Positions 1-11,642 of a stretch of 64,000 nt of DNA are shown piece by piece. Positions within the stretch are counted from its first letter, which is position 1; every line of letters starts with the position of its first letter. Source of the stretch: Planctomycetota bacterium (lineage in GTDB: Bacteria > Planctomycetota > B15-G4 > SIAN01). A program made the position numbers and the translations under genes. Under the pieces are notes generated by a model. That model made no database searches and was not told where the DNA came from. It saw nothing but the letters and a program-made list of their open reading frames with translations. Location: positions 248,001-312,000 of the forward strand of contig JANQQL010000001.1 of the NCBI GenBank assembly GCA_028289345.1, given 5' to 3'.

Positions 1-497
1 GCGGCGCCGGCCTCCTGCCGACCGCCCAAGACCTCGCGCAATCCCAGCAAGTAGAGCGCACGCTCTCCCGGGTCCCCGAGGGGGTACCTCAGAGCCACCT
101 CTTCGAGTGCCCCGCGCGCGCCGAATTGCAACCACTGTTCGATCGCCGCCTCCGCCGCCGCTTCCTCTTGCCGCTGAAGGTTGCCAAGGACCTGAGGCTC
201 GAGTCGCCGAAGCATGAGCAGTGCGGCACGTTTGGCCGGCAACACCAAACGCTCCCCAAAGCGGACCAGTCCGTTCTCTTCGCTGCGAAGAATGTCGACC
301 AACAGGCGACTGGCCTCGGCGTGGCGACCGGCCACCAAGTGCTCGTTCGCCGTGAACAAGGCGGCACGGGCTTCTTCCGGCTCAGCTCCGACGAAGGTGC
401 TGTTGTGGAAGCTCTTCCATTCCGGCGTCCGAAACTGCGCCGACGTCAGGGGGACCCATGCCGCGACCAAAGCCGCGGCCCAACTGCCCCTCTTCAT
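1..497 (-). CDS. Secreted hypothetical protein, N-terminal part (runs off window)
   Basis: The reading frame is open on the minus strand from an ATG at 497 to the window edge, so only about 165 residues are visible. It starts with a short basic region and a hydrophobic segment ending in an Ala-rich site (WAAALVAAWVPLTSAQ), a plausible signal peptide. The rest is Ala/Leu/Glu/Arg-rich and helical, of a TPR-like type. Its start overlaps the stop of the FtsB-like gene by one base (TGATG), so the two are probably co-translated. In planctomycetes such helical N-termini often precede PQQ-type propellers, but nothing downstream is visible to confirm that. Function unknown. Confidence 0.6.
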   Translation of the reverse strand, partial: MKRGSWAAALVAAWVPLTSAQFRTPEWKSFHNSTFVGAEPEEARAALFTANEHLVAGRHAEASRLLVDILRSEENGLVRFGERLVLPAKRAALLMLRRLEPQVLGNLQRQEEAAAEAAIEQWLQFGARGALEEVALRYPLGDPGERALYLLGLREVLGGRQEAGA

Positions 498-817
498 CAC
501 GGAGCACCACTCTCACGAAGTGGTCCCACGAGCACTTCGTAGCTCGGGAAGCCCAGGTCTCCGTAGAGCTGCCGAGAAAGCCGCTCAATCACCAACGGAT
601 CCTCACCGGCATGCTCCAACACCCGCAGGCGTTCTACTTCTCGCTGGGTTTTCTGAATCTCTTGGCGCTGACGAAGGAAGGTCTGTTCCAGAGCCCGGTT
701 TTCCTCGATCTGAGGGACCAGGGTCTTGAAGTAAAGCAGGGTCGAAGCCACGACCAAGCCAATCGCGAGACCGTAGTCGCGAAAGAGCTGTGAGGTTCGG
801 CCCATCCCTGCACCCAT
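497..817 (-). CDS. FtsB/DivIC-like septum formation initiator
   Basis: A 106-residue protein with a short N-terminus, one transmembrane helix (about residues 15-31, YGLAIGLVVASTLLYF) and then a heptad-rich coiled coil (about 35-75). This is the architecture of FtsB/DivIC, small bitopic division proteins that bridge FtsL and FtsQ at the septum. The closing segment with SRQLYGDLGFPSYE matches the short conserved region after the coiled coil. It lies 33 bases downstream of eno, a position where ftsB is often found in other bacteria. The start at 817 is the first ATG; a second ATG at 805 is possible. The family call rests on architecture and neighbourhood more than on strict sequence motifs. Confidence 0.7.
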   Translation of the reverse strand: MGAGMGRTSQLFRDYGLAIGLVVASTLLYFKTLVPQIEENRALEQTFLRQRQEIQKTQREVERLRVLEHAGEDPLVIERLSRQLYGDLGFPSYEVLVGPLRESGAP

Positions 818-850
818 GGTTCGCCCGAAGCCGTGGCCTCGGGGCGCCGC

Positions 851-3013
<2,163 letters not shown>

Positions 3014-3129
3014 TCACCGGACCGGCCTGTCGGCCCGAAGACACGAGGAAGCAAGAACTGCCTTGCCGGTCATGGTCCGACCGGACGCGGTCGACCCGCG
3101 GACCGGCCTCGATCTTCCAGTCCCATCGC

Positions 3130-4794
3130 TCAGGGAGTCTCTGCAAACTCGAACCAGTAGCCGTCTTCTTCGGCCCCAAGGGCCCAAATCCAGGGATGGG
3201 TGAAGTGCTTGTCGATCGACTCGAGGTAGCGTTCGACGACCTCATCCGCCACCCCCGAAACCTCCGCAAACATAGTGATGACCGGCTCGACGGAGGTCCG
3301 CATGGTCGTGTAGGCAATGGAGGAGTAACCCGGCTTCACTGCGGCGCAGGCAGCCCGATACTTCTTGGACTTGCCCAAACTCGGCAAGGTGGAGTCCCCG
3401 GCGCGCCGCATCATGTCCCGCAGCATGGTGGGACTCAGGGAGATCACCAGGGCATCCTCCAAGACGGCGAAACTCAGGTTCAGCCCGAAGACCAACAGGG
3501 AAGAAACTTCGAACCCCTGAAACTCCTCTCGCCTGCGTGCGGCGTGAAACCCCGTGGTCCGCAACAGCTGCTCCAACAGCTCCCGGACTTTTGCGGCATC
3601 TTTGACTCCGACCAAGAACGCCACGTTCGAAGACTCGGAGCCGGTCAACAGGGGGAATGCCTCGGCCTCCGGCACGGAACCCGCATACATCGTGAGCTGA
3701 CCATCCAAGGAGCCGAAGATGTCTTCCCGAATGCGGGCCCCGCCAATCTCCTCGACGAAACTTTCAGACTCTCCCTGGTCGGCGGCCAGGTCCTTCAACG
3801 CATCGAACAGTTCCGTCAAGCCAACGCAGAGAGACAGATGAGTTTGTGGATCTTCTGGGATCAAGCGTGACAAGGTGTCCGGGTTCTCGGCCAAGATGGC
3901 ACGGCCAAATCGGGCAATCATGCCTTTGTTTGACCAGAGTCCTTGGGCCAGACACCGCGTCAATCCTTCCTCCCACCAACCACGCACGTACAACGGGCCA
4001 AGCTCCTCCTTGGCGAGGATTCCTCCGAGGTCGGTCCCCTCGTTCTCCTTGATCTCTTTGGCGATCTCCCGAAACACTCGCGGAACATCGACAAACAAGC
4101 GGATCTCGTCGTCCTCTTGATACTGCTCTTCGACGTCTTGACGAAAGGCGAACGCGTCATCGCGGCTTTCCTGAAGAGACTCTGCCAGGTCGAGGAACAG
4201 CTCGGGGGACTCGTCACCCATTCGCACGGTGGAGAGGAACACGGAGTCGGAAGCGCCAAAGCGAAACTCTTGGAGTGCCGGCTCGTCTTGTGACTCGAGG
4301 ATCGTGACTTCGACGCCGGCCTCAACGTCGTGTTTCTCCACGACCTCGGAATCCTCTTCCGGGGCGCTCCACTTGCGGACGAACTCGTGGAATTCCTCGA
4401 TGCGCTCTCCCGCATCGGCCAGGACCGCGAGTGTCCCGTCGGACTTCCCTTCGGCCATCTGCAGCCCCACGACGGCCGGCCCGGCCACCATGTCCAGCAA
4501 CTCGGCCCATTTGTCGACGAATTCCGTGAACTCGGCCCAGTCGAAGTCGTCCTCGGGTCCCAACTCGCTGGCCGCGTCCAAGAGTCCCTGCCGGTACAAA
4601 CCCATCACTTCCTGACCGGTCGGAGTGGCCAAGAAGGAGCCCCACGAACTCTGTTCGTACATCTCACGCAGTCGAGTCGCGTTGCGGACTTCGCCGTAGA
4701 ACACCAGGTCTTCCGGAAGAGCTTCCGCCAATGGAACCGAGTTGTCCTGGACCATGACGGAAACGGCCAAGGCGAGAATCGAGGAACTCATCAA
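3130..4794 (-). CDS. Hypothetical secreted protein, DUF3352-like
   Basis: A 554-residue protein with a short hydrophobic N-terminus (MMSSSILALAVSVMVQ), likely a signal peptide, followed by PLAEALPEDLVFYGEVRNA, which resembles the opening of DUF3352-type proteins common in planctomycetes. The body is acidic and alternates helical and strand-rich segments, with a recurrent pattern 'F-x-A-VLEDALVISLSP' near residue 450 typical of that family. No catalytic motif was recognised. It starts four bases after the stop of the FG-GAP gene, so the two are very likely one transcript and may act in the same envelope process. The family assignment is tentative. Confidence 0.65.
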   Translation of the reverse strand: MMSSSILALAVSVMVQDNSVPLAEALPEDLVFYGEVRNATRLREMYEQSSWGSFLATPTGQEVMGLYRQGLLDAASELGPEDDFDWAEFTEFVDKWAELLDMVAGPAVVGLQMAEGKSDGTLAVLADAGERIEEFHEFVRKWSAPEEDSEVVEKHDVEAGVEVTILESQDEPALQEFRFGASDSVFLSTVRMGDESPELFLDLAESLQESRDDAFAFRQDVEEQYQEDDEIRLFVDVPRVFREIAKEIKENEGTDLGGILAKEELGPLYVRGWWEEGLTRCLAQGLWSNKGMIARFGRAILAENPDTLSRLIPEDPQTHLSLCVGLTELFDALKDLAADQGESESFVEEIGGARIREDIFGSLDGQLTMYAGSVPEAEAFPLLTGSESSNVAFLVGVKDAAKVRELLEQLLRTTGFHAARRREEFQGFEVSSLLVFGLNLSFAVLEDALVISLSPTMLRDMMRRAGDSTLPSLGKSKKYRAACAAVKPGYSSIAYTTMRTSVEPVITMFAEVSGVADEVVERYLESIDKHFTHPWIWALGAEEDGYWFEFAETP

Positions 4795-4798
4795 GGAA

Positions 4799-7114
4799 CT
4801 ACTCCTGTGGGTAGACGATCAATCGGTCGTGGACCAGAACAGCGATGTCATCCCGGCCATCTCCCGTGGCATCGGCAACCAGAACCGTCCGCGGCTGTTT
4901 GCTGTTGCCGCGGCCGCTCCGCTCGAACAAACGTTCCTCGAACACGGGAAACTTCATCACGTGTTCGAGAACTCCCTCGGCCAGAGTGCAGATTTCGAGT
5001 CGATGGCGCTGAGTCTCGGTCACGACCAAATCCGTCTTTCCATCGGAGTTCACGTCACCAGCAGCCACATCATCCAAGTATCCGCTCTTGAAGGGGAACT
5101 CGAATTCGCTCACGGCCACGAGGTCCAATGCCGCCGAGGCCGGGCGCATCACCGCGAATCTTCCTTCTCCCAGCAACACGATCTCCGGCCGGGTCGTGGC
5201 ATTGCGGACGAGAATTTGATGGGGGTTGATGCCGACCAAGGAATGTCGCCGGGTGTCTCCGCTGGCTCCATCCACAATGACGACCACCCGTCGAGAACGA
5301 TCCACCAGGAAGATCTCCGCGTGGCCATCTCCATCCCAGTCGACCGCCGACGCGGCATCCACCTTCGCCCCAGGCTGATCCACCGAATACTGGCCCCTCA
5401 CTTCCGGAATGCCGTTCTCACCAATGCGGAAGCCCCGTGCGAAGTTGGAACCCGGAACCAGGAGTTCTTCCAGCCCGTCCCCGTCGACGTCCACGAATGC
5501 CATGGCCGCCGGCTCGACTTCTTCCAAGATCCCGAGCCCGGGCACTTCTTGGGGCTCCCCCTCCGCATCCCGAGTCAGGTCTTGGAATGACAGTCCCTCC
5601 TCGCCCATGGAGGAGACCAAGATGCGTGGCATTTCCTTGGGAAAGAACAACAAGGCATCCGTCGATCCGTCTCCGTTGAAGTCGCGCATGCGCAAATGGT
5701 GGGGATCGGCGCGGTTGCGGCCGAGATCTTCACGGTGAAATGGCTCTCCGTCGGGATTCAGGTGCACGAGCTGGTGGGATCGCTTGCTGCCCTTGCCTTG
5801 GCCGACCACGACCCAAATCCCGGAGTTCGAGTCCGCCGACGAGCAATAGTCCACCGCGAGAAGCTCTTCTCCCGGAACTCGAAGCGCTCGAGGAAATCCG
5901 GGAAAGCCGCTCCCGTCCAATGAGGAGACTCCCACCGCTCCTTCGTCCGGCGCGCCCACGATCAGCTCGGCGCGTCCGTCCCCATCCAAGTCGCCGAGTC
6001 GTGGATTTCTGACTCCCAGGAACGAGGGGAATGTGTGGGGCTTCCCGAAGGACGACCCGGGCTGCCCGCGAAACACCACCACTCGCGCTTCTCTCGGGTC
6101 GGTCAACAGAAGGTCGTCTTCTCCGTCCCCGTCCAAGTCCGCCACCAGCGCGCCCCGATCGTCGGACGACTCGGAGCGCGGCAAAGCCCACACCGGAAGC
6201 AGATCTGTCTGGACTTCGCCCGAGGGTTCGAAGCGAAACAATGCGAGTCGGCCACTACGGCGGCGCACCGCGACCACATCGACCCGCCCATCCTTTTCCA
6301 CATCTCCCGCCCAGAAAGAACGGATCTCCGTGAACTCGAAACTCTGCTCCGGACCGAAAGTGCCGTCCCCCAAGCCGCGCCGCAGTCGAAACGGCCGCTC
6401 CGAGTCGGTCTTCACCACCAACAGGTCGACGATCGTGTCGCCGTCGGCATCCAACAACCGAAATGCTGAGGGATTCGGCGTCGGACTGGGAAGCCGAGGA
6501 CCAGGCTTCAACGATCCGCTTTCGTCGTGGAGAAACACATGGAGCTCCGGACCGGCGAAGACCACGATGTCTTGGCGGCCGTCCCGATCCAGGTCCGCGC
6601 ACTGCAGGCTCGGGATCTCGTCCCCGAGGTCCTCCAGGTCAAAGCGCTCGGCCTCGGCGAACTCGCCCCCTTCTTTCTGGAATGCCACCGACAACTTTCG
6701 AGAGTCGCCGGCGAACACCAAGTCGACCCTCCCGTCCCCGTCGATGTCTTCCGGTTGAAACGACGAAACCTTTTCTTCGAGCGGGTAGGACTCGCGGCGA
6801 AAGTAGGTTTCTTCCGGCAGGGCATTGGGGCCCGGTTCTTCCTCTTCGAAACGTGCGATTCGATCCTCGGGGTCCTGCCAGTAGAGCAACTCGATTCGCG
6901 ATTTCAGATTGTTGATGAGGGCCAAGTCGCCACGCCCATCGCCATTCAGATCTGCGTCGCGAAGATGGGTCACGCTGCGGTTGAACTTCGACTGAATGAG
7001 CGGTCCGAACCCGTAATCGACATGAGCCGCAAGATCCGAAGAGCCGGCCCCCTCGGGACCTCCGGCCGCCAGCAGACCGTTGACCAACAACATCAGTGGG
7101 TGAGCGAAGTTCAT
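4799..7114 (-). CDS. FG-GAP/VCBS repeat secreted protein
   Basis: A 771-residue protein with an N-terminal signal-like segment (MNFAHPLMLLVNGLLAAGG) and a long array of propeller blades. I count twelve calcium-loop motifs of the type D-x-D/N-x-D-G-x-x-D/E, for example DLNGDGRGDLALI, DIDGDGRVDLVF, DLDGDGEDDLLLT and DATGDGRDDIAVL, spread from residue 50 to the C-terminus. Such proteins form integrin-like beta propellers on the cell surface or in the periplasm; ligands are unknown. The ATG at 7114 is preferred over one at 7234 because it gives the signal peptide and has AGGA about 6 bases upstream. It heads a two-gene unit with the DUF3352-like gene. Confidence 0.85.
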   Translation of the reverse strand: MNFAHPLMLLVNGLLAAGGPEGAGSSDLAAHVDYGFGPLIQSKFNRSVTHLRDADLNGDGRGDLALINNLKSRIELLYWQDPEDRIARFEEEEPGPNALPEETYFRRESYPLEEKVSSFQPEDIDGDGRVDLVFAGDSRKLSVAFQKEGGEFAEAERFDLEDLGDEIPSLQCADLDRDGRQDIVVFAGPELHVFLHDESGSLKPGPRLPSPTPNPSAFRLLDADGDTIVDLLVVKTDSERPFRLRRGLGDGTFGPEQSFEFTEIRSFWAGDVEKDGRVDVVAVRRRSGRLALFRFEPSGEVQTDLLPVWALPRSESSDDRGALVADLDGDGEDDLLLTDPREARVVVFRGQPGSSFGKPHTFPSFLGVRNPRLGDLDGDGRAELIVGAPDEGAVGVSSLDGSGFPGFPRALRVPGEELLAVDYCSSADSNSGIWVVVGQGKGSKRSHQLVHLNPDGEPFHREDLGRNRADPHHLRMRDFNGDGSTDALLFFPKEMPRILVSSMGEEGLSFQDLTRDAEGEPQEVPGLGILEEVEPAAMAFVDVDGDGLEELLVPGSNFARGFRIGENGIPEVRGQYSVDQPGAKVDAASAVDWDGDGHAEIFLVDRSRRVVVIVDGASGDTRRHSLVGINPHQILVRNATTRPEIVLLGEGRFAVMRPASAALDLVAVSEFEFPFKSGYLDDVAAGDVNSDGKTDLVVTETQRHRLEICTLAEGVLEHVMKFPVFEERLFERSGRGNSKQPRTVLVADATGDGRDDIAVLVHDRLIVYPQE

Positions 7115-7261
7115 GAGTGTCCTGTGAAATGGTCGAGAGAAACCGAAGACGAACAGTCTACTTTCCCGCATCGGCATTCCTGGAGCGCTTCCTTCTGGTA
7201 GGCTCCCCCCCCTCAACTCGGCACGAATCCGCACCCGTGCGGACCTCTCGGCAAACCGGAG

Positions 7262-8221
7262 ATGTTCGGAATGATCCTCTCTTCCGTGGCCACCTTGGCG
7301 ATGGTTCTCGGCAGTCCCTCGGAGGAATCCGTGGAAGAGCTCATCCTCGCCAACGGCACCTCCATCATCGGAACCATTCTGAAAGAAACCGACGAGCAGG
7401 TGTTCGTGGATTTGGGCTTCACGGTGGTTGGTGTTCCCCTCCGCGAGATTCGGGAACGATCCGCACGGACCGAGGCCGAGGTTCCCGAGGAACGACCGGA
7501 CCCGTCTTTGGAGGTTCGCCGAGATCTCTATTTCGAGAAGGAGCTGGCGGATCGCTCAGTGAAAGAAGCGGTCGACCAGTTCGGCGACGGCGTGGTGTTG
7601 ATTCGCTCTCCGGCAGCTCTGGGATCCGGTTTCCTGATCACCGAGCAAGGTCACTTGATCACCAATGCCCATGTGATCCAAGGAGAGCAGGACATCGCGG
7701 TGACGGTGTACCGCACGACGGAGTCCGAAATCGAAAAGACCGTGTTCGAGAAGGTCAGCATCCTCGCGGTCAATCCCTACGCGGACCTGGCCCTGTTGCA
7801 GATCGATGAGGAGGATCTCGAAGGACACTCACTGACCAAGCTGTACCTGGGGAACATCGACGACGTGAATTCGGGACAAAGTGTGTTCGCCGTCGGAGCT
7901 CCCCACGGCTTGGATCGCACCGTTTCGGAGGGAATCATCTCGTTGAAGAATCGAGCGGAGCGCGGCCTGGTCTACATTCAAACCACCGCGGCCCTCAATC
8001 CGGGCAACTCGGGCGGCCCCCTGTTCAACAGCCGGGGAGAAGTCATCGGGGTCAACGCATGGATCGTGCAGATGGCCGAAGGCCTCAACTTTGCCATCCC
8101 GGTGGACACGCTCAAGCACTTCCTGCGAAACCGAGACGCATTCGCCTACGACCGAGACAACCCGAACAACGGCTACCGCTACTTGCAGCCTCCTCGCAGG
8201 ATTCAACGCGAGGATCCCTGA
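7262..8221 (+). CDS. Trypsin-like (HtrA/S1C-type) serine protease without PDZ
   Basis: A 319-residue secreted protease. Residues 1-20 form a signal-like segment, and 20-65 a small beta domain (ELILANGTSIIGTILKETDE). The trypsin-like domain follows with the complete triad: His137 in TNAHVI, Asp175 in YADLALL and Ser250 in NPGNSGGPLF. The HtrA family normally has one or two PDZ domains after the protease domain; here the protein ends soon after DTLKHFLRNRD, so none is present. It is divergent from the FG-GAP gene and followed after 12 bases by a membrane protein gene. The likely role is periplasmic protein quality control or processing, by family. Confidence 0.88.
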   Translation: MFGMILSSVATLAMVLGSPSEESVEELILANGTSIIGTILKETDEQVFVDLGFTVVGVPLREIRERSARTEAEVPEERPDPSLEVRRDLYFEKELADRSVKEAVDQFGDGVVLIRSPAALGSGFLITEQGHLITNAHVIQGEQDIAVTVYRTTESEIEKTVFEKVSILAVNPYADLALLQIDEEDLEGHSLTKLYLGNIDDVNSGQSVFAVGAPHGLDRTVSEGIISLKNRAERGLVYIQTTAALNPGNSGGPLFNSRGEVIGVNAWIVQMAEGLNFAIPVDTLKHFLRNRDAFAYDRDNPNNGYRYLQPPRRIQREDP

Positions 8222-8233
8222 ACCGGATCTTTC

Positions 8234-10081
8234 ATGGAGCCGTCTTCCCCTCCCCCGCCGAATCGGACCGATGACTCACTGGGTTGGCGCTGGCTGACTG
8301 GCGGGGTGCTGCTTTACTCGTTGCTGGCCGTGGTCTTCACGTATCCGGCGATCGCACAACTCGACAGTCATCTATTCGGGGCCCGACGCGACGCGCCCAT
8401 GTTTTTGTGGAACTCCTGGTGGGGTCCGACGGCTTTGTTCGAGTGGGGCCAGAATCCCCTGTTCACGACACACCTGTTTCATCCTCTTGGTGCAAGCCTC
8501 ACCATTCACACCCATTCCTTGTTCCCCGGGTTGCTGATGGCCCCCCTGGCTGCAGTGGCAGGCCTGGTTCCCTCCTTCAACCTGGGCATCCTGCTGACCT
8601 TCGTCTTTTCGGGGTTAGCCATGGCGTTGCTGGTGTTTGACGTCGTCAAGGACAAGCGAACGGCCTTGTGGATCGGCGCGCTCTACGCCTTCGGGCACCA
8701 CCGGGTCAGCATGATCCTGTTCTTGAACCTGATCCAGACCCACCTTCTGGTGTTCTTCGTCTGGACCTTGTGGAGAGGGGCACGCAGTCCTTCTCGTGGA
8801 TGGGGAATCGCAGGGGGCGTGCTGGCGGGCGCCCTGGCCTACACCAGCTACAACCTGCTGCTGTTCGCCATCCTGTTCTCGACTTGGTGGGTCGTGGTCG
8901 TCAGCCTGCGCTGCTCGGTGAAACGGGAACCCTGGATCCCACGCGTTCGGCAATGGGCATGGGTGGCGTCCGTCGCCGCTCTCTGCATCGCCCCACTTGC
9001 GTGGGAAACCTGGCAGGAGATCGACGCCCACGGCTACTACGCAACCAAGACCGACAGCCACACGTACAACAAGACCATCCCCTTGAGCCGCTTCCTCCTT
9101 CGCAACCCCCTTCAAGAGGGAGCCGCGGGCGTGCGCCTCATCGACGCCAGCTTCTTGGGATACACCACGATGTTGTTGGTGTTGACCGGGATGTTCGTCG
9201 CTTGGCGACGCAGGAGTTTTTGGTTTTGGACGCTGACCGCGGGGGCATTCTTGGTGTTCGCCTTGGGAGCAAGGCTCTCCTGGGACATTCCCTCGCCCCA
9301 AGACCGGCTCGAGCTCGCCGGCTTTCCCTTGCCCTACCAATGGATCCCCGACCTTCCTCTGCTCGGAGAACTTCGCAATCCCCACCGGTTCGGGCTCATT
9401 GGATGGCCGGCCCTCTGTGTCGCGGCGAGTTTCGGCTTGGCCTGGTGGTTCCGTCGCTCAGCCTTCGGTCACCGCCTCGGAAGCGGAATCTTGTCGGCTC
9501 TGGTTCTGGGCGGAATGACCTTTGACTTCCTCCAGGTCCCCTTTCCCAAACTCCGCCCGCTCCCCCCGGTCCCCGAAGTCATTCAACAGATCGCCGACGA
9601 CGATCGTGACTGCAGCGTCTTCGAGTATCCCGCAGGCCGGCTTGGCAACCCCGCGTTCTCCTACTTTGAGACGATCCACGAGAAGCCGGTGTACGGAGAC
9701 GGCCAGCTGGCTCGACTCCCTCCCCATCTCGAGTCGATGAGAAAGGAGTCGATCCTGCGCCAGGCATTGGGACAGGCCTCCAAGGCACAGTCCTTCAAGA
9801 AACGAGAACTCGTCCACCTGGCCGAAGAGATTTCCGCCGAGGTGCGCGACGCTCGACTCGGCTGGGTCCTCCTGTCGTGGATGGACTCCGACCCACTTGC
9901 TGACCCAGACCTGAAAGCGCTGAAGATCATGGACAAGGTGATCCGCGCGACCTTGCCCGTGGATCGGGTGGTGTTTCAGGTCGAACCCCAGGTGGTGACC
10001 GAATGGGCGACCGGCAAGCTCGACGAGCGACTGGCCTCTCCCTGCCTGTACGCGGTGTACCGACTGAACCTTCCCGAGTGA
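8234..10081 (+). CDS. Polytopic membrane protein, GT-C glycosyltransferase-like
   Basis: A 615-residue integral membrane protein with about ten or more hydrophobic helices between residues 15 and 430, and a soluble C-terminal part (about 450-615). An acidic loop after the first helix (GARRDAPMFLWNSWW) and the overall plan match GT-C-fold membrane glycosyltransferases that use polyprenyl-linked sugars. No signature is clear enough to name a donor. The C-terminal domain carries CSVFEYPAGRLGNPAFSYF, a pattern seen in related uncharacterised membrane proteins. It follows the protease gene by 12 bases and is probably co-transcribed. The enzymatic role is an inference. Confidence 0.7.
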   Translation: MEPSSPPPPNRTDDSLGWRWLTGGVLLYSLLAVVFTYPAIAQLDSHLFGARRDAPMFLWNSWWGPTALFEWGQNPLFTTHLFHPLGASLTIHTHSLFPGLLMAPLAAVAGLVPSFNLGILLTFVFSGLAMALLVFDVVKDKRTALWIGALYAFGHHRVSMILFLNLIQTHLLVFFVWTLWRGARSPSRGWGIAGGVLAGALAYTSYNLLLFAILFSTWWVVVVSLRCSVKREPWIPRVRQWAWVASVAALCIAPLAWETWQEIDAHGYYATKTDSHTYNKTIPLSRFLLRNPLQEGAAGVRLIDASFLGYTTMLLVLTGMFVAWRRRSFWFWTLTAGAFLVFALGARLSWDIPSPQDRLELAGFPLPYQWIPDLPLLGELRNPHRFGLIGWPALCVAASFGLAWWFRRSAFGHRLGSGILSALVLGGMTFDFLQVPFPKLRPLPPVPEVIQQIADDDRDCSVFEYPAGRLGNPAFSYFETIHEKPVYGDGQLARLPPHLESMRKESILRQALGQASKAQSFKKRELVHLAEEISAEVRDARLGWVLLSWMDSDPLADPDLKALKIMDKVIRATLPVDRVVFQVEPQVVTEWATGKLDERLASPCLYAVYRLNLPE

Positions 10082-10109
10082 AGAACAGGTGTCCGCCCGG
10101 GGCCGACGC

Positions 10110-11555
10110 TCATCCGTCTTCGAGGTAGCCGAGCGCTTCTAGCCGCTCTCGATCTTCCTCTGGAATCTGAATCATGGAGGCCGGACGGTATTCAATGCTC
10201 TCGAACTCTTCCAAGAGTTCGAGCAGGTGATCCCGGATGGCCGGGAATTCATCGCTCACATCCTCTTGCTCGTCCGGATCTTGGGGAAGTTGGAACAAGG
10301 TCACTTGGCCGGAGCCAACCTGCCGGACCAGTTTGAAGTCCCCTTGAACCACCGAGCGCAGATTGCGGCGTCGCTGGGTTTCCGAGATCACCGGCCGCTG
10401 CCGGAAGTCCGTTTCTCCGAACAAGTCTCGCCCCTGGAGCGCCTCCATGGAAGGCAGCGGCAACTGCAGTGCATTCAAAACCGTCGGATACACGTCGAGC
10501 ACGGCGACGGGGAAAGACATCACTCCCGCCATGCGGCCGGGAATGCGAACGATCAGGGGCACGTGCAGCAGTTCTTCGTACAACGTCCGCGCATGACCAA
10601 GATCGCCATGTTCCAAGAACTCCTCTCCGTGATCGCCCACGAACACGATCATGGTGTCCTCCCACAAGCCATGGTCCTTCAAACGATCGAACACCCTGCC
10701 CAAGTGATAGTCCGTGTAGGCAATCTCTGAGTCGTAGAGGCGACGAACCTCGGCGAGATCTTCCGAGTCGAGGTCTGCTGCCATTTCACGGAGCCGGCGA
10801 AACTTCATGCCCGACTGGACCGGCCCGTCATAGTCCCCCTTGCCATGGAACGGGAACTGCGGGTGCTCGATGTAGCTGAAATGGGGATCGAAGTAGTGGA
10901 GCCACAGGAAGAACCGGTCGTCTCGGTGGCGATCCACGAATTCGATGGCCAGGTTCGACACCGACTCGGAAGTGACGGCGTCGTGGCCAAGCACGTTGCT
11001 TTCGTCGAACTCGTCGAAGCCCTGGTGAAAATTCCACTCAGAAGAGCAGAACGAGTGGCTCACCACCGCTCCGGTGGCGAAGCCATGCCGCTGCAAGGCT
11101 TCCGAGAGCAAGAACCACTCCTCCCCGAGTCGCGACTCCTCGGTTTCGATGCCGAGGGCGCGGGGATACCGAGACGTCACCAGAGCCCCAATCGACGGCG
11201 TCGTCCACGGGGCCTGACTGACGCATCGCTCGAAGCGAACACCCTGAGTCGCCAGCCCATCAATGCGCGGGGAAGTGTTGCGGGAATAGCCGTAGCAGCC
11301 GAGATGGTCGGCGCGCAACGTGTCGACCACCACCAACAAGACGTGACGCGGCGGGCTCTCGGCGGAGGCGACGGGTTCGGAATCGCGAGCACAGCTGACC
11401 AGGGCCGCCGCCACGGCCAGTCCCACCAGCCCCTCCGCGCGCGGGGCCCGCGAGCGGGAATCCGGAAGGGTCGCTAGGGGTTTTCGCGGGCCCCTCGCCC
11501 CCCGGTAGCCGGGGCCAGCCGAACTCCCGAGAGCGTTTCTTTTCCATCCCTTCAT
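10110..11555 (-). CDS. Sulfatase-superfamily hydrolase, probable lipoprotein
   Basis: An alkaline-phosphatase/sulfatase superfamily enzyme. Metal-binding motifs are clear: VVVDTLRADHLGCYGY near the start of the domain and VFVGDHGEEFLEHGDLGH in the second half. The nucleophile position reads APWTTPSIGALVTSRYP, so the Cys/Ser needed for formylglycine is a Thr, as in phosphoglycerol-transferase-like and other non-sulfatase members; the substrate may be a phosphoester. A hydrophobic stretch ends in ALVSC, a possible lipobox, but about 45 residues precede it from the ATG at 11555, so the true start is uncertain; a GTG preceded by GGAGG just before GLAVAAALVSC is an alternative. Divergent from pyk. 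Confidence 0.82.
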   Translation of the reverse strand: MKGWKRNALGSSAGPGYRGARGPRKPLATLPDSRSRAPRAEGLVGLAVAAALVSCARDSEPVASAESPPRHVLLVVVDTLRADHLGCYGYSRNTSPRIDGLATQGVRFERCVSQAPWTTPSIGALVTSRYPRALGIETEESRLGEEWFLLSEALQRHGFATGAVVSHSFCSSEWNFHQGFDEFDESNVLGHDAVTSESVSNLAIEFVDRHRDDRFFLWLHYFDPHFSYIEHPQFPFHGKGDYDGPVQSGMKFRRLREMAADLDSEDLAEVRRLYDSEIAYTDYHLGRVFDRLKDHGLWEDTMIVFVGDHGEEFLEHGDLGHARTLYEELLHVPLIVRIPGRMAGVMSFPVAVLDVYPTVLNALQLPLPSMEALQGRDLFGETDFRQRPVISETQRRRNLRSVVQGDFKLVRQVGSGQVTLFQLPQDPDEQEDVSDEFPAIRDHLLELLEEFESIEYRPASMIQIPEEDRERLEALGYLEDG

Positions 11556-11642
11556 CGAGGGTCTCTTGTTTCCCGTTGAATCCGCCTTCGAAACCAGCCG
11601 ATCATAGGACATCAGCACTGGGGACGATTCCGTAAGGGGAGA

